From positions 294,352 to 358,351 of the forward strand of contig NZ_JAECMS010000003.1 in NCBI RefSeq assembly GCF_016827595.1: a DNA stretch of 64,000 nucleotides, written 5' to 3'. This document shows positions 16,336 through 25,816 of this stretch, in pieces (positions within the stretch are counted from its first letter, which is position 1; every line of letters begins with the position of its first letter). A program made the position numbers and the translations under genes. This DNA is from Luteirhabdus pelagi (GTDB taxonomy: Bacteria; Bacteroidota; Bacteroidia; Flavobacteriales; Flavobacteriaceae). The notes under the pieces are model-generated. The model did no database searches. It had not been told where the DNA came from and worked only from the letters and a program-made list of their open reading frames with translations.

Positions 16336-16780
16336 GGGATTTGATGCTATGGATGCTATAGCTACTGTGGATGCTGTGAAAAATGAGTCAATTTGAAAAT
16401 GAGGCAATTTGAAGATGTGTGGAGGAGTGGAGGAGTCTAGGAGTTGAGAAGTCTAGGAGAAAAAAGACATTTTAGTGACTATTCGTTTTTTGGAATTTGG
16501 AATTTGGGATTTGGGATTTGATACTGTGGATACTGTGGATACTGTGAAAAGTGAGTCAATTTGAAAATGAGGTAATTTGAAGATGTGTGGAGGAGTCTAG
16601 GAGTTGAGAAGTCTAGGAGTTGAGAAGTCTAGGAGAAAATGACATTTTAGTGACTATGCGTTTTTTGGAATTTGGGATTTGGGATTTGATGGTGTGGGTG
16701 TTGGGTGTTGGGTGTTGGGTGCCTAAGTAATACAGTCACTATCGACTATTCATCGTTCACCATTCACTGATCCCCGTTCA
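16336..16780. repeat. Tandem repeat island with 7-nt microrepeats and G-quadruplex motif
   Basis: Fills most of the 680-nt gap between rpsA and cmk. It holds two near-identical units of about 177 nt (from 16336) and 168 nt (from 16513), each starting GGGATTTGAT and containing GAGTCAATTTGAAAATGAGG, GTCTAGGAGTTGAGAA repeats, ACATTTTAGTGACTAT and GGAATTT/GGGATTT heptads. A third partial unit starts at 16681 and turns into four GGGTGTT-type heptads. It ends with ATTCATCGTTCACCATTCAC-type words. Apart from the rpsA leader and promoter I see no gene in the gap. Confidence 0.85.
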
Positions 16781-16781
16781 C

Positions 16782-17477
16782 TCAAACTCGTCCCGCCATT
16801 CGGTCTTTTGCCAATTGTAGAATAATGTGAAACTGATCATCAAGATTCATTTCGCTATTATCGATTTCGATAGCGTCATCGGCTTTTTTTAAGGGAGAAT
16901 CCTTTCGCGTCGTATCGATATGGTCGCGTTCCTTCACATTTGCCAAGACCTCATCGTAGGAAACTTTATCGCCACGATCTATCAGTTCTAGATACCGTCG
17001 CTTAGCGCGTTCATCGGGTGAAGCATTCATGAAAATTTTTAATTCAGCATAAGGAAATACGACCGTTCCAATATCGCGTCCGTCCATTACCACTCCTTTA
17101 TCCTTTCCCATCTGCTGTTGCTGTTCAACCAATTTTTTGCGGACTTCAGACACAGCGGCAATAGGGCTTACAAATTCAGAAACTTCAAGGGTCCGGATTT
17201 CTTTTTCAACATTTTTATCGTTCAGATAAATTTCTGCAATTCCTTTTTCCTCATCACGCGTAAAATGAAGTGATATTTCTCCTAACATTTCAATCAATGT
17301 CTCCTTATCGAAATGATTTTCTGAAATCAGTCCATTTTGCATCGCAAATAAGGTAACCGCGCGGTACATAGCTCCCGAATCTACGTACACATATCCCAGC
17401 CAATCGGCCAACTGTTTGGCCACGGTACTTTTTCCTGTTGAAGAATAGCCGTCGATTGCAATGGTAATGTTGCGCAT
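16782..17477 (-). CDS. cmk: Cytidylate kinase
   Basis: 231 residues. P-loop IDGYSSTGKSTVAK near 8-21, VDSGAMYRAVT near 32 and the conserved MDGRDIGTVVFP near 106. It phosphorylates CMP and dCMP. Its start abuts the porQ stop with no gap, so the two form an operon; the porQ-cmk pair is common in Bacteroidota as I recall it. Confidence 0.95.
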   Translation of the reverse strand: MRNITIAIDGYSSTGKSTVAKQLADWLGYVYVDSGAMYRAVTLFAMQNGLISENHFDKETLIEMLGEISLHFTRDEEKGIAEIYLNDKNVEKEIRTLEVSEFVSPIAAVSEVRKKLVEQQQQMGKDKGVVMDGRDIGTVVFPYAELKIFMNASPDERAKRRYLELIDRGDKVSYDEVLANVKERDHIDTTRKDSPLKKADDAIEIDNSEMNLDDQFHIILQLAKDRMAGRV

Positions 17478-18497
17478 TTATTGAAGATTTATATTTAGCC
17501 CAAAGGTACTGGTTGAAGCGGCAAAATTATAACGTGCATACGAATAACTTAATCGAACTTTATTTAAACGTATTGAAAAACCAGCACTCAGACCAGCGAA
17601 AGAGCGCTGTTCAGCAATGCGCAATTCCTCCCCTCGGCGAAGGTTATACCCCAATCGAAGATTGAAACCGCTTTCTGGGAATATTTCAATCCCTACGATC
17701 ATATGGCGAAAGGCATTATCGATGAAATTAATCTTTTCTGAGGTGGTATTTCCTTCCAAGTCGGTTTCATCCCTATTTGGATTAGCAAACGCCACGTTCC
17801 ACTGTTGCATGTTCTCTAAGGTGAAATGCCACCGAATTGGAATATTTTGTAAAGTTTGAGAGATTCCGAAAATAAGTTCGAAAGGTAATCGCTCATAAGT
17901 TTCATGATAGGGTGAAAACTGGGTTCCTATATTTCGTGCAACCCCTGTTATGTGAAGGTCCCAATCTTCATAGACATACATCACTCCAATATCCAAGGCA
18001 CCTCCCCAGGACGTATACTGTTCCAATTTTGAAGAGATCAACTTCACATTCGCCCCAACATGAAAATTGGTAAAAGCTATATTCCGCGCATGTCCGAACG
18101 AAAGGGCCACTTCACCACCACTAAAGGTATTGGTTGCATTTCCCTGTTCGTCGTAACCATCAAAGTTTCCGTAATTGATATAGGTAATTCCCGTATGCAA
18201 TACCTGGGTACGCCGATCCCACAGATAGGCATAAGAAGCAGTTCCATAGTTCACATCACCGATATAATTTCCATAATTGATAGAAAGCTGGTTGTCCATC
18301 TCCGGATTGATACTGGCCGGATTGAACATCGCCTGGGTAGGATCGTAATCGTAATTCGTAACGGTCTTCCCTCCTAGTGCAGCCTGACGTGGTGAGGTTA
18401 CTAGATTAAGAAACTGATACGTCGCGCGTCCACCGACCTGAGCAATTATCCCAGTGGTGAATACCATAAAAACATAAAGAATGGATTTTTTGAGCAT
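17478..18497 (-). CDS. porQ: Type IX secretion system protein PorQ
   Basis: 339 residues. A signal peptide (residues 1-20, ending GIIAQ) is followed by GGRATYQFLNLVTSPRQAAL, the hallmark N-terminus of PorQ, then a FadL/PorV-like outer-membrane beta barrel. PorQ belongs to the T9SS accessory barrels; in Porphyromonas gingivalis it works with PorU, PorV and PorZ in cargo maturation at the cell surface. The two T9SS cargo proteins in this window are possible clients. In operon with cmk. Confidence 0.92.
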   Translation of the reverse strand: MLKKSILYVFMVFTTGIIAQVGGRATYQFLNLVTSPRQAALGGKTVTNYDYDPTQAMFNPASINPEMDNQLSINYGNYIGDVNYGTASYAYLWDRRTQVLHTGITYINYGNFDGYDEQGNATNTFSGGEVALSFGHARNIAFTNFHVGANVKLISSKLEQYTSWGGALDIGVMYVYEDWDLHITGVARNIGTQFSPYHETYERLPFELIFGISQTLQNIPIRWHFTLENMQQWNVAFANPNRDETDLEGNTTSEKINFIDNAFRHMIVGIEIFPESGFNLRLGYNLRRGEELRIAEQRSFAGLSAGFSIRLNKVRLSYSYARYNFAASTSTFGLNINLQ

Positions 18498-18614
18498 GGA
18501 CGTCGTTAGCCAGTTTCCTTCGCTAGTTAAACGACTGCAATATTACTTTATTTTAGAGAGGGAAAAAAGCATTTGCCGATTGCATGATATTTAGATTCGC
18601 AACCGGCAATACTT

Positions 18615-21065
18615 TTATAGGGTTTTGGCGTTCTTCACTTTTTGCGTTGTTAGCGCTAGTTCCAATACTTCTTCCATATTCTTTACATAGTGAAAGGTAA
18701 GACCCTTAAGGTATTCTTCCTTGATCTCTTCTACATTACGACGGTTTTCTTCCGACAGAAGAATCTCCTTGATATGCGCACGTTTTGCAGCTAGGATTTT
18801 TTCCTTAATTCCACCTACTGGTAGTACTTTTCCGCGAAGCGTAATCTCTCCCGTCATGGCGATACTCTTCTTTACCTTTCTTTGGGTGAAAAGGGACACC
18901 AATGAAGTGAGCATCGTAATACCGGCACTTGGTCCATCCTTTGGCGTAGCCCCTTCTGGTACGTGAATATGAACATTATATTTTTCAAACACATTTGGAT
19001 CGATTCCGTATTGATCGGCATTCGCCTTTATGTATTCCATGGCAATGGTAGCCGACTCCTTCATAACCTTTCCGAGGTTACCGGTCATATTCAACTGACC
19101 TTTTCCTTTGGAAAGTGTAGATTCTATAAAGAGAATATCGCCACCAACTTTTGTCCACGCCAAACCTGTTACCACACCTGCCACATCGTTGTTCTCATAT
19201 TTGTTACGTTCCATCTTTGGTGGTCCTAATGCCTCGTTAATGGTATCGAAGATTACTTTCTTGTCGTATTCTTCTTCCATTGCGATTTTCATCGCTGCAT
19301 AGCGCACCATTTTTGCAATCTGCTTTTCTAACCCGCGAACACCGCTTTCACGCGTATAGCCTTCCACAATTTTTTCCAATTGTTTCTTACCAATTTTTAG
19401 ATCGGTTTTGGAAAGCCCGTGTTCTTCCAATTGCTTCGGAAGTAAATGTCTTTTTGCAATTTCTACTTTCTCCTCAACCGTATATCCCGTCACTCGAATT
19501 ATTTCCATCCGGTCGCGTAATGCAGGTTGAATGGAACTTAAGGTATTAGAGGTTGCGATAAACATCACTTTCGAAAGATCGTATCCTAATTCCAGAAAAT
19601 TGTCGTAGAATTCGCTGTTCTGCTCTGGGTCCAATACTTCTAGCATCGCTGAAGAGGGGTCGCCCTGGGTTCCTTTTGATAGTTTATCAATTTCATCCAA
19701 CACAAAAACAGGATTGCTCGTTCCCGCTTTCTTAAGATTCTTGATAATTCGTCCCGGCATCGCACCGATATATGTTTTACGATGACCTCGGATTTCAGCT
19801 TCATCTCGCAATCCCCCCAGACTCATGCGTACATATTCGCGTCCGAGTGCCTCCGCGATAGATTTACCCAATGAGGTCTTACCCACTCCTGGAGGTCCAT
19901 ACAGGCAGAGGATTGGTGACTTCATATCATTTCGAAGTTTCAAAACTGCTAAGTATTCGATGATACGCTTCTTCACGTCTTCAAGTCCATAGTGATCGCG
20001 ATCGAGAATCTTTCGTGCACGTTTCAGGTCGAATTTATCTTTGCTGAATTCGTTCCACGGCAGTTCTAGCATTAAATCCAAATAGTTTCGCTGAATGCTA
20101 TATTCCGCTACTTGCGGATTCATGCGCTGCAATTTGATGAGTTCCTTTTCAAAATGCTTTTGCGGTTCATCGCCCCATTTTTTCTTTTTGGCGCGTTTTT
20201 TCATTTCCTGAATCTCGGCCTCGGTACTATTGCCACCCAATTCCTCTTGGATGGTCTTCATTTGTTGTTGAAGGAAATATTCACGCTGTTGCTGGTTGAT
20301 ATCACTTTGAACCTTACTTTGGATATCGTTACGAAGCGACAGTTTCTGAAGCTCTACGTTCATATGTTTCAACGTAGCAAGTGCACGTTCCTTAAGATCG
20401 TTTATCTCAAGGAGTTTCTGTTTTTCATCAACTGGAATATTAAGGTTGGAAGAAACGAAATTCACCAAGAAACTGGTGCTTTCAATATTTTTAATGGCGA
20501 AGGCTGCTTCTGAAGGAATATTTGGGCTTGCCTTGATAATTTCCAAAGAATTTTCCTTGATGGAATCGATAATCGCATTGAACTCTTCGTTCTCCTTTGC
20601 TGGTCTTGCTTCCGAGACGCCACGTACTGTTGCAGTCATATACGGTTCGGTCGTGATGATTTCAGTTGCTTCAAATCGCTTTTTTCCTTGAATGATGACC
20701 GTAGTGTTACCATCGGGCATCTTTAATACTCGAAGAATTTGGGCTACGGTACCAATGGTGTTGATATCGTTTAGGCCTGGGTTTTCTTCCTCTTCATCCT
20801 TTTGGGAAACCACTCCAATTGTTTTGGTCGATTTATTGGTTTCGTTGATCAGTTTAATCGATTTATCGCGACCTGCTGTAATGGGAATGACAACTCCTGG
20901 AAAGAGCACCGTATTTCGTAAGGGTAAAATGGGAAGAATATCCGGAAGTTCCTCTCGGTCCATCGCATCTTCATCTTCTGGCGTCATCAGTGGGATTAAC
21001 TCTGCATCTTGGTCGAGATCCTGCAATGACAAACTGTCTAAATCGGTAAGTTTACTTCTGCTCAT
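18615..21065 (-). CDS. lon: ATP-dependent protease Lon
   Basis: 816 residues, full length. N-terminal substrate-binding domain ([20 protein letters not shown] near 45-64), coiled-coil region ([18 protein letters not shown]), AAA+ domain with Walker [14 protein letters not shown] and arginine finger, and C-terminal serine protease domain with the Ser in [11 protein letters not shown] and Lys in [10 protein letters not shown]. It degrades misfolded and regulatory proteins in the cytosol. An acidic N-terminal segment of about 40 residues precedes the domain. Divergent from the sigma factor gene. Confidence 0.97.
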   Translation of the reverse strand: MSRSKLTDLDSLSLQDLDQDAELIPLMTPEDEDAMDREELPDILPILPLRNTVLFPGVVIPITAGRDKSIKLINETNKSTKTIGVVSQKDEEEENPGLNDINTIGTVAQILRVLKMPDGNTTVIIQGKKRFEATEIITTEPYMTATVRGVSEARPAKENEEFNAIIDSIKENSLEIIKASPNIPSEAAFAIKNIESTSFLVNFVSSNLNIPVDEKQKLLEINDLKERALATLKHMNVELQKLSLRNDIQSKVQSDINQQQREYFLQQQMKTIQEELGGNSTEAEIQEMKKRAKKKKWGDEPQKHFEKELIKLQRMNPQVAEYSIQRNYLDLMLELPWNEFSKDKFDLKRARKILDRDHYGLEDVKKRIIEYLAVLKLRNDMKSPILCLYGPPGVGKTSLGKSIAEALGREYVRMSLGGLRDEAEIRGHRKTYIGAMPGRIIKNLKKAGTSNPVFVLDEIDKLSKGTQGDPSSAMLEVLDPEQNSEFYDNFLELGYDLSKVMFIATSNTLSSIQPALRDRMEIIRVTGYTVEEKVEIAKRHLLPKQLEEHGLSKTDLKIGKKQLEKIVEGYTRESGVRGLEKQIAKMVRYAAMKIAMEEEYDKKVIFDTINEALGPPKMERNKYENNDVAGVVTGLAWTKVGGDILFIESTLSKGKGQLNMTGNLGKVMKESATIAMEYIKANADQYGIDPNVFEKYNVHIHVPEGATPKDGPSAGITMLTSLVSLFTQRKVKKSIAMTGEITLRGKVLPVGGIKEKILAAKRAHIKEILLSEENRRNVEEIKEEYLKGLTFHYVKNMEEVLELALTTQKVKNAKTL

Positions 21066-21225
21066 ATAGTTGTTTCCGACATTGTGTCACTAAAGTAGGC
21101 GATACAATGCTGTTTTATTATTAATGTTTTGATAATTTTTGATTGGAAATCAGTTGATTACCTCATACTTCCGTTCGATTTCCGCTCTATTTGTTCAATA
21201 GTTATGCCAAGCAGGGGTTGGTTGG

Positions 21226-21475
21226 TAGTCTACAGTCTTTAGTCGGCAGTTGATGTATACTTAGATGCTTTGATACTTTGATACTGTGGATGATGGATGT
21301 TGGATGTTGGGTGTTGGGTGTTGGGTGCTGGATGCTGGGTGCTGGGTCCTGGATGTTGGATGATGGATGCTGGGTGCTGGATAATTATTAATTCACTCCC
21401 TACTCCCTACTCCCTACTCCCTACTCCCTACTCCCTACTCCCTACTCACCGTTCACGGTTCACGGTTCACGGTTC
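21226..21475. repeat. Heptamer repeat island upstream of the ECF sigma gene
   Basis: Within the 480-nt lon-sigma gap. Runs in order: TAGTCTA CAGTCTT TAGTCGG CAGTTGA (21226-21253), then TTTGATAC repeats and GATACTGTGGAT, then GGGTGTT/GGATGCT/GGGTGCT heptads (GGG or GGA every 7 nt from 21309 to 21351), then seven CTACTCC/ACTCCCT units, then CACGGTT/TTCACGG units. All long runs have a 7-nt period. Same word set as the islands at 16.4, 31.2 and 58.4 kb. The part from 21066 to 21225 is ordinary AT-rich sequence upstream of lon. Confidence 0.85.
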
Positions 21476-21546
21476 ACGAAAAAATTTTTCATCCAAGTGT
21501 AACAATTTGGTACTTGCCGTATCTTTAGGGTAAACAGTATTGTTTT

Positions 21547-22098
21547 TTGGCACTAACCGAAACAAATATCAACCAACTATTAGTTCTTTGTCAGCAGGGA
21601 AACCAATTGGCGCAGCTTGAGGTGTATTCTCGCTATCAAAATGCAATGTACAACGTTGCGTTGCGTATTGTAAAAGAAACCGCCGAAGCAGAAGATATTA
21701 TGCAAGAAGGCTTTATCACAGCCTTTTCGAAATTGGATACATTTAAAGGAACGGCAACCTTCGGGGCGTGGTTAAAGCGAATTGTGATTAATAAAAGTAT
21801 TTCGAAATATCATTATAATCAAAAAACAGTTTCGCTGGAGGATTCGATAATAGCGGATGAAGGCGAAGAAGCGCTTTCAGGATCAGAAGCTCCCCCAATA
21901 GCTACCGATGCCAATCGTGTCATGAGTTGTATGGATGGATTACATGAAAGCTACAGACAAATTTTAACCTTACACTTTATTGAAGGGTATGATTATGATG
22001 AAATCTGTGAGATCATGCAAATCAGTTATGCAAACTGCAGGACACTTGTTTCCCGCGCTAAACAAAGTTTACGAAAGCAACTAAGTAAAGCATCATGA
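21547..22098 (+). CDS. ECF-type RNA polymerase sigma factor
   Basis: 183 residues. Region 2 includes YNVALRIVKETAEAEDIMQE and region 4 the YDEICEIMQISYANCRTLVS helix-turn-helix. The frame must start with TTG at 21547 or a weaker codon, since there is no ATG; a -7-like TATCTTTA lies about 20 nt upstream. Extracytoplasmic function sigma factors redirect RNA polymerase to stress or envelope genes. The next gene overlaps its stop and encodes a membrane protein that could be its anti-sigma factor. Confidence 0.9.
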   Translation: MALTETNINQLLVLCQQGNQLAQLEVYSRYQNAMYNVALRIVKETAEAEDIMQEGFITAFSKLDTFKGTATFGAWLKRIVINKSISKYHYNQKTVSLEDSIIADEGEEALSGSEAPPIATDANRVMSCMDGLHESYRQILTLHFIEGYDYDEICEIMQISYANCRTLVSRAKQSLRKQLSKAS

Positions 22099-22667
22099 AA
22101 AACGACGATATAAATATACTATTCAAAGATCTTGAGGGACAGTTCGACCTTGCCGAAACACCTGATGGTCATACAAAACGGTTTATGAAGAAGCTAACGG
22201 CAACGCCAGCCTCTTTGGAAAACCAGCAGGTTCAGACCCCTTCAACAAAAACCATCAATCTGTGGAAACCACTTGCCATTGTAGCAAGTATTGCCGCCTG
22301 TTTTGCCATTGTATTTTCAGTATGGAACCATACGCCAACACCGCAAGGATTGGCGGCCGTTTCGCCAGAAATGGAAAAGACAGAAACCTTCTTTACTGCA
22401 ACCATCGCTCAAGAATTGAGGACGCTCAAAACTCTTGAAAATCCGCAAACCAAAGCATTGGTCGACGATGCGCTGGAACAAATCACCATTTTGGAATCCG
22501 AACATCAAAAATTGGAAGGCGATTTGGCTGAAAGTGGCTACGATAAACGCGTTATCTATGCCATGATCAATAATTTCCAAAACAGAATCGATGTACTGCA
22601 AACGGTTATAGAAACCATTTCAGAATTAGAAACACTTAAAAATATGACAAATGAAACTACTATCTAA
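22095..22667 (+). CDS. Putative anti-sigma factor-like single-pass membrane protein
   Basis: 190 residues. ATG 22095 overlaps the sigma stop (ATGA). A cytoplasmic N-terminus of about 55 residues is followed by one membrane segment (LAIVASIAACFAIVFSVW) and an exterior helical domain of about 110 residues. This topology and position fit an anti-sigma factor, but I see no zinc-binding HxxxCxxC motif, so the role is inferred. The last 17 nt overlap the next gene. Confidence 0.78.
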   Translation: MKNDDINILFKDLEGQFDLAETPDGHTKRFMKKLTATPASLENQQVQTPSTKTINLWKPLAIVASIAACFAIVFSVWNHTPTPQGLAAVSPEMEKTETFFTATIAQELRTLKTLENPQTKALVDDALEQITILESEHQKLEGDLAESGYDKRVIYAMINNFQNRIDVLQTVIETISELETLKNMTNETTI

Positions 22668-23736
22668 AACCTTATTTCTTCTGCTTATCGCCCCAGCGAT
22701 GGTGTTGGCAAGCAATGGAAAGATGAAGGGTAAATACACCAAGGAGAAAACGATTAAACGCGACTTTACCGTAAATGCCGATGCTGGATTGCGTGTAAAC
22801 AACAGTTATGGCAATCTGGATATCACTACCTGGAACCAAAATAAAACTGTAATTGAAGTAACCATTAAGACGAATGGTAACGATGAGGAGAAAGTAAAAG
22901 AACGTCTTAGCGAAATAGATGTAAAATTCACCGCCAATGGAACGCTCGTCTCTGCCGAAACCCAATTCGGAAAACAAAACAAAGGCTGGTCCTGGTGGGG
23001 TGGTAACAAAAACAATGTTTCGGTTGAGGTAAACTATTTGATTAAGATGCCAATAACCAACACGGTAGACCTTAGCAACGATTACGGGGCTATCAATATT
23101 TCAACATTGGAAGGCAATGCAAAGATAAGTTGCGATTACGGGCAAATTATCATTGGAGAATTGAAGGCGGATAATAATATGTTGAATTTCGATTATACCG
23201 ATAAATCGACGATTGGCTATATGAAGAGTGGTCGAATAAATGCCGACTACAGTGGCTTCACCCTGGAAAGAACGGAATCGGTAGAAATTAGTGCTGATTA
23301 TACCCAATCGGAAATCGTTTCGGCCAAATCTGTAAATTATAATTGCGACTATGGTAAGGTGATGGTTGAAGAGGCTGTCGATATCGTGGGACGCGGCGAT
23401 TATGTTAACAACCATATTGGCACGGTGAAAGGTTCTCTTAATATGAACACCGATTATGGTTCTATTCACGTGAAGAATATGGCTGCCAGTGCCAAAGACG
23501 TTACCATTCGAGCAGATTATACAGGTATAAAACTAGGGTTCTCTCCTGGCTACCATTTCGATTTTGTTGTAGATTGTTCCTATTCAAATTTGAAAGGAGA
23601 AGAACAGGTTACGGTACTGCAACGTGAAAACGATCATACCGATAAATTTTATAAAGGCTATCACGGAAAGGAACGTTCTGGAAACACCGTTAATATCCAA
23701 TCCGACTATGGTGGCGTAACATTCATCAAAAACTAA
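22651..23736 (+). CDS. Exported DUF4097-like beta-repeat protein
   Basis: 361 residues with a signal peptide ending VLAS near residue 21. The mature part repeats short strands built on N-x-DYG / ADYT motifs (NSYGNLDI, NDYGAINI, CDYGQIII, CDYGKVMV, TDYGSIHV, SDYGGVTF), a right-handed beta-helix-like pattern as in DUF4097/DUF2807 proteins. Probably envelope located. Function unknown; being last but one in the sigma operon suggests it is both a target and a sensor-related product. Confidence 0.8.
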   Translation: MKLLSKTLFLLLIAPAMVLASNGKMKGKYTKEKTIKRDFTVNADAGLRVNNSYGNLDITTWNQNKTVIEVTIKTNGNDEEKVKERLSEIDVKFTANGTLVSAETQFGKQNKGWSWWGGNKNNVSVEVNYLIKMPITNTVDLSNDYGAINISTLEGNAKISCDYGQIIIGELKADNNMLNFDYTDKSTIGYMKSGRINADYSGFTLERTESVEISADYTQSEIVSAKSVNYNCDYGKVMVEEAVDIVGRGDYVNNHIGTVKGSLNMNTDYGSIHVKNMAASAKDVTIRADYTGIKLGFSPGYHFDFVVDCSYSNLKGEEQVTVLQRENDHTDKFYKGYHGKERSGNTVNIQSDYGGVTFIKN

Positions 23737-23751
23737 CGTAAAACAACTAAA

Positions 23752-24477
23752 ATGAAAACAATTGTAACACTAACATTAGCATTGTGTTGTCTAATATGGC
23801 AACCTGCTTCCGCCCAATGGGGGAAAAACAAAGTAAAAGGTAATGGCAATGTAACCGAACAAACCATTTCGGTAGACAATTACGACAAAGTAAAAGTTAC
23901 GGGCTCTATGGATGTAACCCTTCAATCGGGAGCGGAAGGTACTATTACCGTTCGTACCGATAGCAATTTACATGAATATCTTAAGATAGAAAGTAATGGA
24001 AACCAGTTAACCATCGGTATTGAAAACGGCGTTTCCGTATATACCAAAAAAGGTATAAACATTAGCGTACCTTTTGAATCTTTGGATGAAGTCTCATTAG
24101 TGGGCTCTGGTGATGTTGTAACTAGCGATCGAATTGATGCTACCAACTTTACCACTTCAGTTACAGGATCGGGTGACGTGGTACTAGATGTAAATGCGGA
24201 ACAGATTGATGCGAAGGTTACGGGTTCAGGCGACTTAGTACTGAAAGGAGCTACGGAGAACCTGGAAGTTAAGGTTACTGGCTCTGGTGATTTTAATGGT
24301 GAAGACTTGAGATCGAACCATACAGAGGCCTATGTTTCGGGTTCTGGCGATGCGGAAGTACAGGCCAAAGATAGTTTGAAAGCACGTGTTAATGGTTCTG
24401 GAGATATTACCTATCATGGTTCTCCTAGCCGGAAAGACTCGAAAGTGATGGGTTCTGGATCAGTTTCCCAAAACTAA
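23752..24477 (+). CDS. Exported GIN-domain (DUF2807) protein
   Basis: 241 residues, signal peptide ending ASAQ near residue 22. Seven GSGD- or GSMD-type turns spaced about 17-20 residues apart (TGSMDVTL, VGSGDVVT, TGSGDVVL, TGSGDLVL, TGSGDFNG, SGSGDAEV, NGSGDITY) form the beta-helix of the putative head GIN domain. Such proteins are secreted or surface located with unknown function. It lies 15 nt after the DUF4097-like gene and ends the sigma-factor operon at a strong terminator. Confidence 0.88.
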   Translation: MKTIVTLTLALCCLIWQPASAQWGKNKVKGNGNVTEQTISVDNYDKVKVTGSMDVTLQSGAEGTITVRTDSNLHEYLKIESNGNQLTIGIENGVSVYTKKGINISVPFESLDEVSLVGSGDVVTSDRIDATNFTTSVTGSGDVVLDVNAEQIDAKVTGSGDLVLKGATENLEVKVTGSGDFNGEDLRSNHTEAYVSGSGDAEVQAKDSLKARVNGSGDITYHGSPSRKDSKVMGSGSVSQN

Positions 24478-24490
24478 AATTTCCATTTAT

Positions 24491-24519
24491 AAAAAAAGCC
24501 GCTCATGGAGCGGCTTTTT
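24491..24519. terminator. Bidirectional terminator between the GIN-domain gene and the lipoprotein gene
   Basis: GCCGCTC (24498-24504) / GAGCGGC (24508-24514) with a 3-nt loop, flanked by an A7 run on the left and T5 on the right. It can stop both the plus-strand sigma operon and the convergent gene ending at 24542. Confidence 0.9.
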
Positions 24520-24541
24520 CGTGTTATAGAAAGGCTAGAAG

Positions 24542-25573
24542 TTACTCTTCTTCAAAATACAGCGAAGACGCTCCTTCTAGTTGATTGTTTACAGAGGGCG
24601 CTAGGTTTCCACCGCCATCAGCATTGGTAAATGCTAATACACGTCCACCGCCATTTGCACGTTCTGCAATAAATACCGTGTTGCTATCTGCATCATATTC
24701 TGCTGCGACAGGATTCCCTAAGAATGTAGAACTACCTGCTACACGAACTTGGTTATTGGCTACAACAAGTGTTCCGCCATCGGCAGTGGCATCAAATTTC
24801 GATTCAAAATCAGTGATGATGTGAAACCCACCATCGGTATCTGATGCAGCATCTCCAACATCTGTCAAAATCATAGTTCCACCATCAAATGCCAATCCAT
24901 GTGTACGCACAATTCCTTCAACAGTTATTCGCTTAGAAGGTTCTTCCGTAGCATCTGCTGTGAACGTCGTATCAAAGTTATTGAATACCGCGATATCAGA
25001 TGTTTTATCTACCACTACATACAGATCATTACCAACGAATTCAATTCCCCAGACAGCAAAGTTTACTGTTACTGTATTTCGTAGGGTAAATCCATCGGCT
25101 GCTCTAGTATACACGAATAATCGTCCATCATCAGTATTCGGATCATCATCAACATCAGCATTATCTGATACTACATATATATCACCATTAACGGCCAAAT
25201 CTCTAGGACTTTCTAAGTTGGCAGTACTTGAAAAATCAATATTTAAATTACCGCCATCATCTAATAATTCGATATCTGTATAGGAGTTCAACTGAAGCAT
25301 AGAACGAGAAACTACTGTTAGGGCATCATCCTGATCATTGTAAAATACTCCTTCACTATCGGAGGAAAGCGTAAGGTATGTTTCTGTTTCCTGACTTGTC
25401 ATGTCATCTGTTTCATACTTAGTGATATTCCCAGTTGTATTACTCGTTACATAAAGTTCTGCACCGAAGTCGGCATCTGGACCATCGTCGTCCACAGAGG
25501 AATCATCGTCACTACAAGCTGCAAATACTAGCAGAAAGCAGAATATAGATAAAAATTTCATTGTTGTTTTCAT
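24542..25573 (-). CDS. Predicted lipoprotein with propeller-like repeats
   Basis: 343 residues. Signal peptide with lipobox VFAAC, mature Cys followed by SDDDSS, an acidic stretch typical of surface-exposed Bacteroidota lipoproteins. Repeats with YVTSN, YVVSDN, YVVVDK and a spacing of roughly 45 residues suggest a beta propeller of the NHL/SMP-30 type. No catalytic residues recognised. An in-frame Met four codons later (MKFLSIF) is an equally good start. Confidence 0.78.
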   Translation of the reverse strand: MKTTMKFLSIFCFLLVFAACSDDDSSVDDDGPDADFGAELYVTSNTTGNITKYETDDMTSQETETYLTLSSDSEGVFYNDQDDALTVVSRSMLQLNSYTDIELLDDGGNLNIDFSSTANLESPRDLAVNGDIYVVSDNADVDDDPNTDDGRLFVYTRAADGFTLRNTVTVNFAVWGIEFVGNDLYVVVDKTSDIAVFNNFDTTFTADATEEPSKRITVEGIVRTHGLAFDGGTMILTDVGDAASDTDGGFHIITDFESKFDATADGGTLVVANNQVRVAGSSTFLGNPVAAEYDADSNTVFIAERANGGGRVLAFTNADGGGNLAPSVNNQLEGASSLYFEEE

Positions 25574-25760
25574 AGCGTATTAATTATAATTACTAAATGT
25601 TTGTTGCCACATAAATAATGAAACACCCTTAAGTAATTTGTTAATACATGAACGTTAACGCATATTTAACATCAATACGCTGATAATCAATAAATTATAA
25701 AATGTATATATTATTGTTCTTTAACACAACTTTAGGTTGCGAAACACACATGGGGTGTAA

Positions 25761-25789
25761 AAAGAAAACCCTCGGGATGTTCCGAGGGC
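25761..25789 (-). terminator. Terminator of the repeat lipoprotein gene
   Basis: CCCTCGG (25769-25775) / CCGAGGG (25782-25788), 6-nt loop. On the minus strand it is followed by a U-rich run (complement of 25761-25768). It lies 28 nt after the stop of the gene at 25817. Confidence 0.8.
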
Positions 25790-25816
25790 TTCTAATTTAC
25801 TTAAATGATAAAAAAC

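Noticed and set aside
16336..16725. CRISPR array
   Set aside because: No constant repeat with unique spacers of equal size; the units are long near-identical copies with internal microrepeats, and no cas genes are present.
21297..21533. Open frame reading MLDVGCWVLGAGCW
   Set aside because: It is only the heptamer repeat translated; period 7 shifts all three frames equally, there is no domain, and the frame is a by-product of the repeat.
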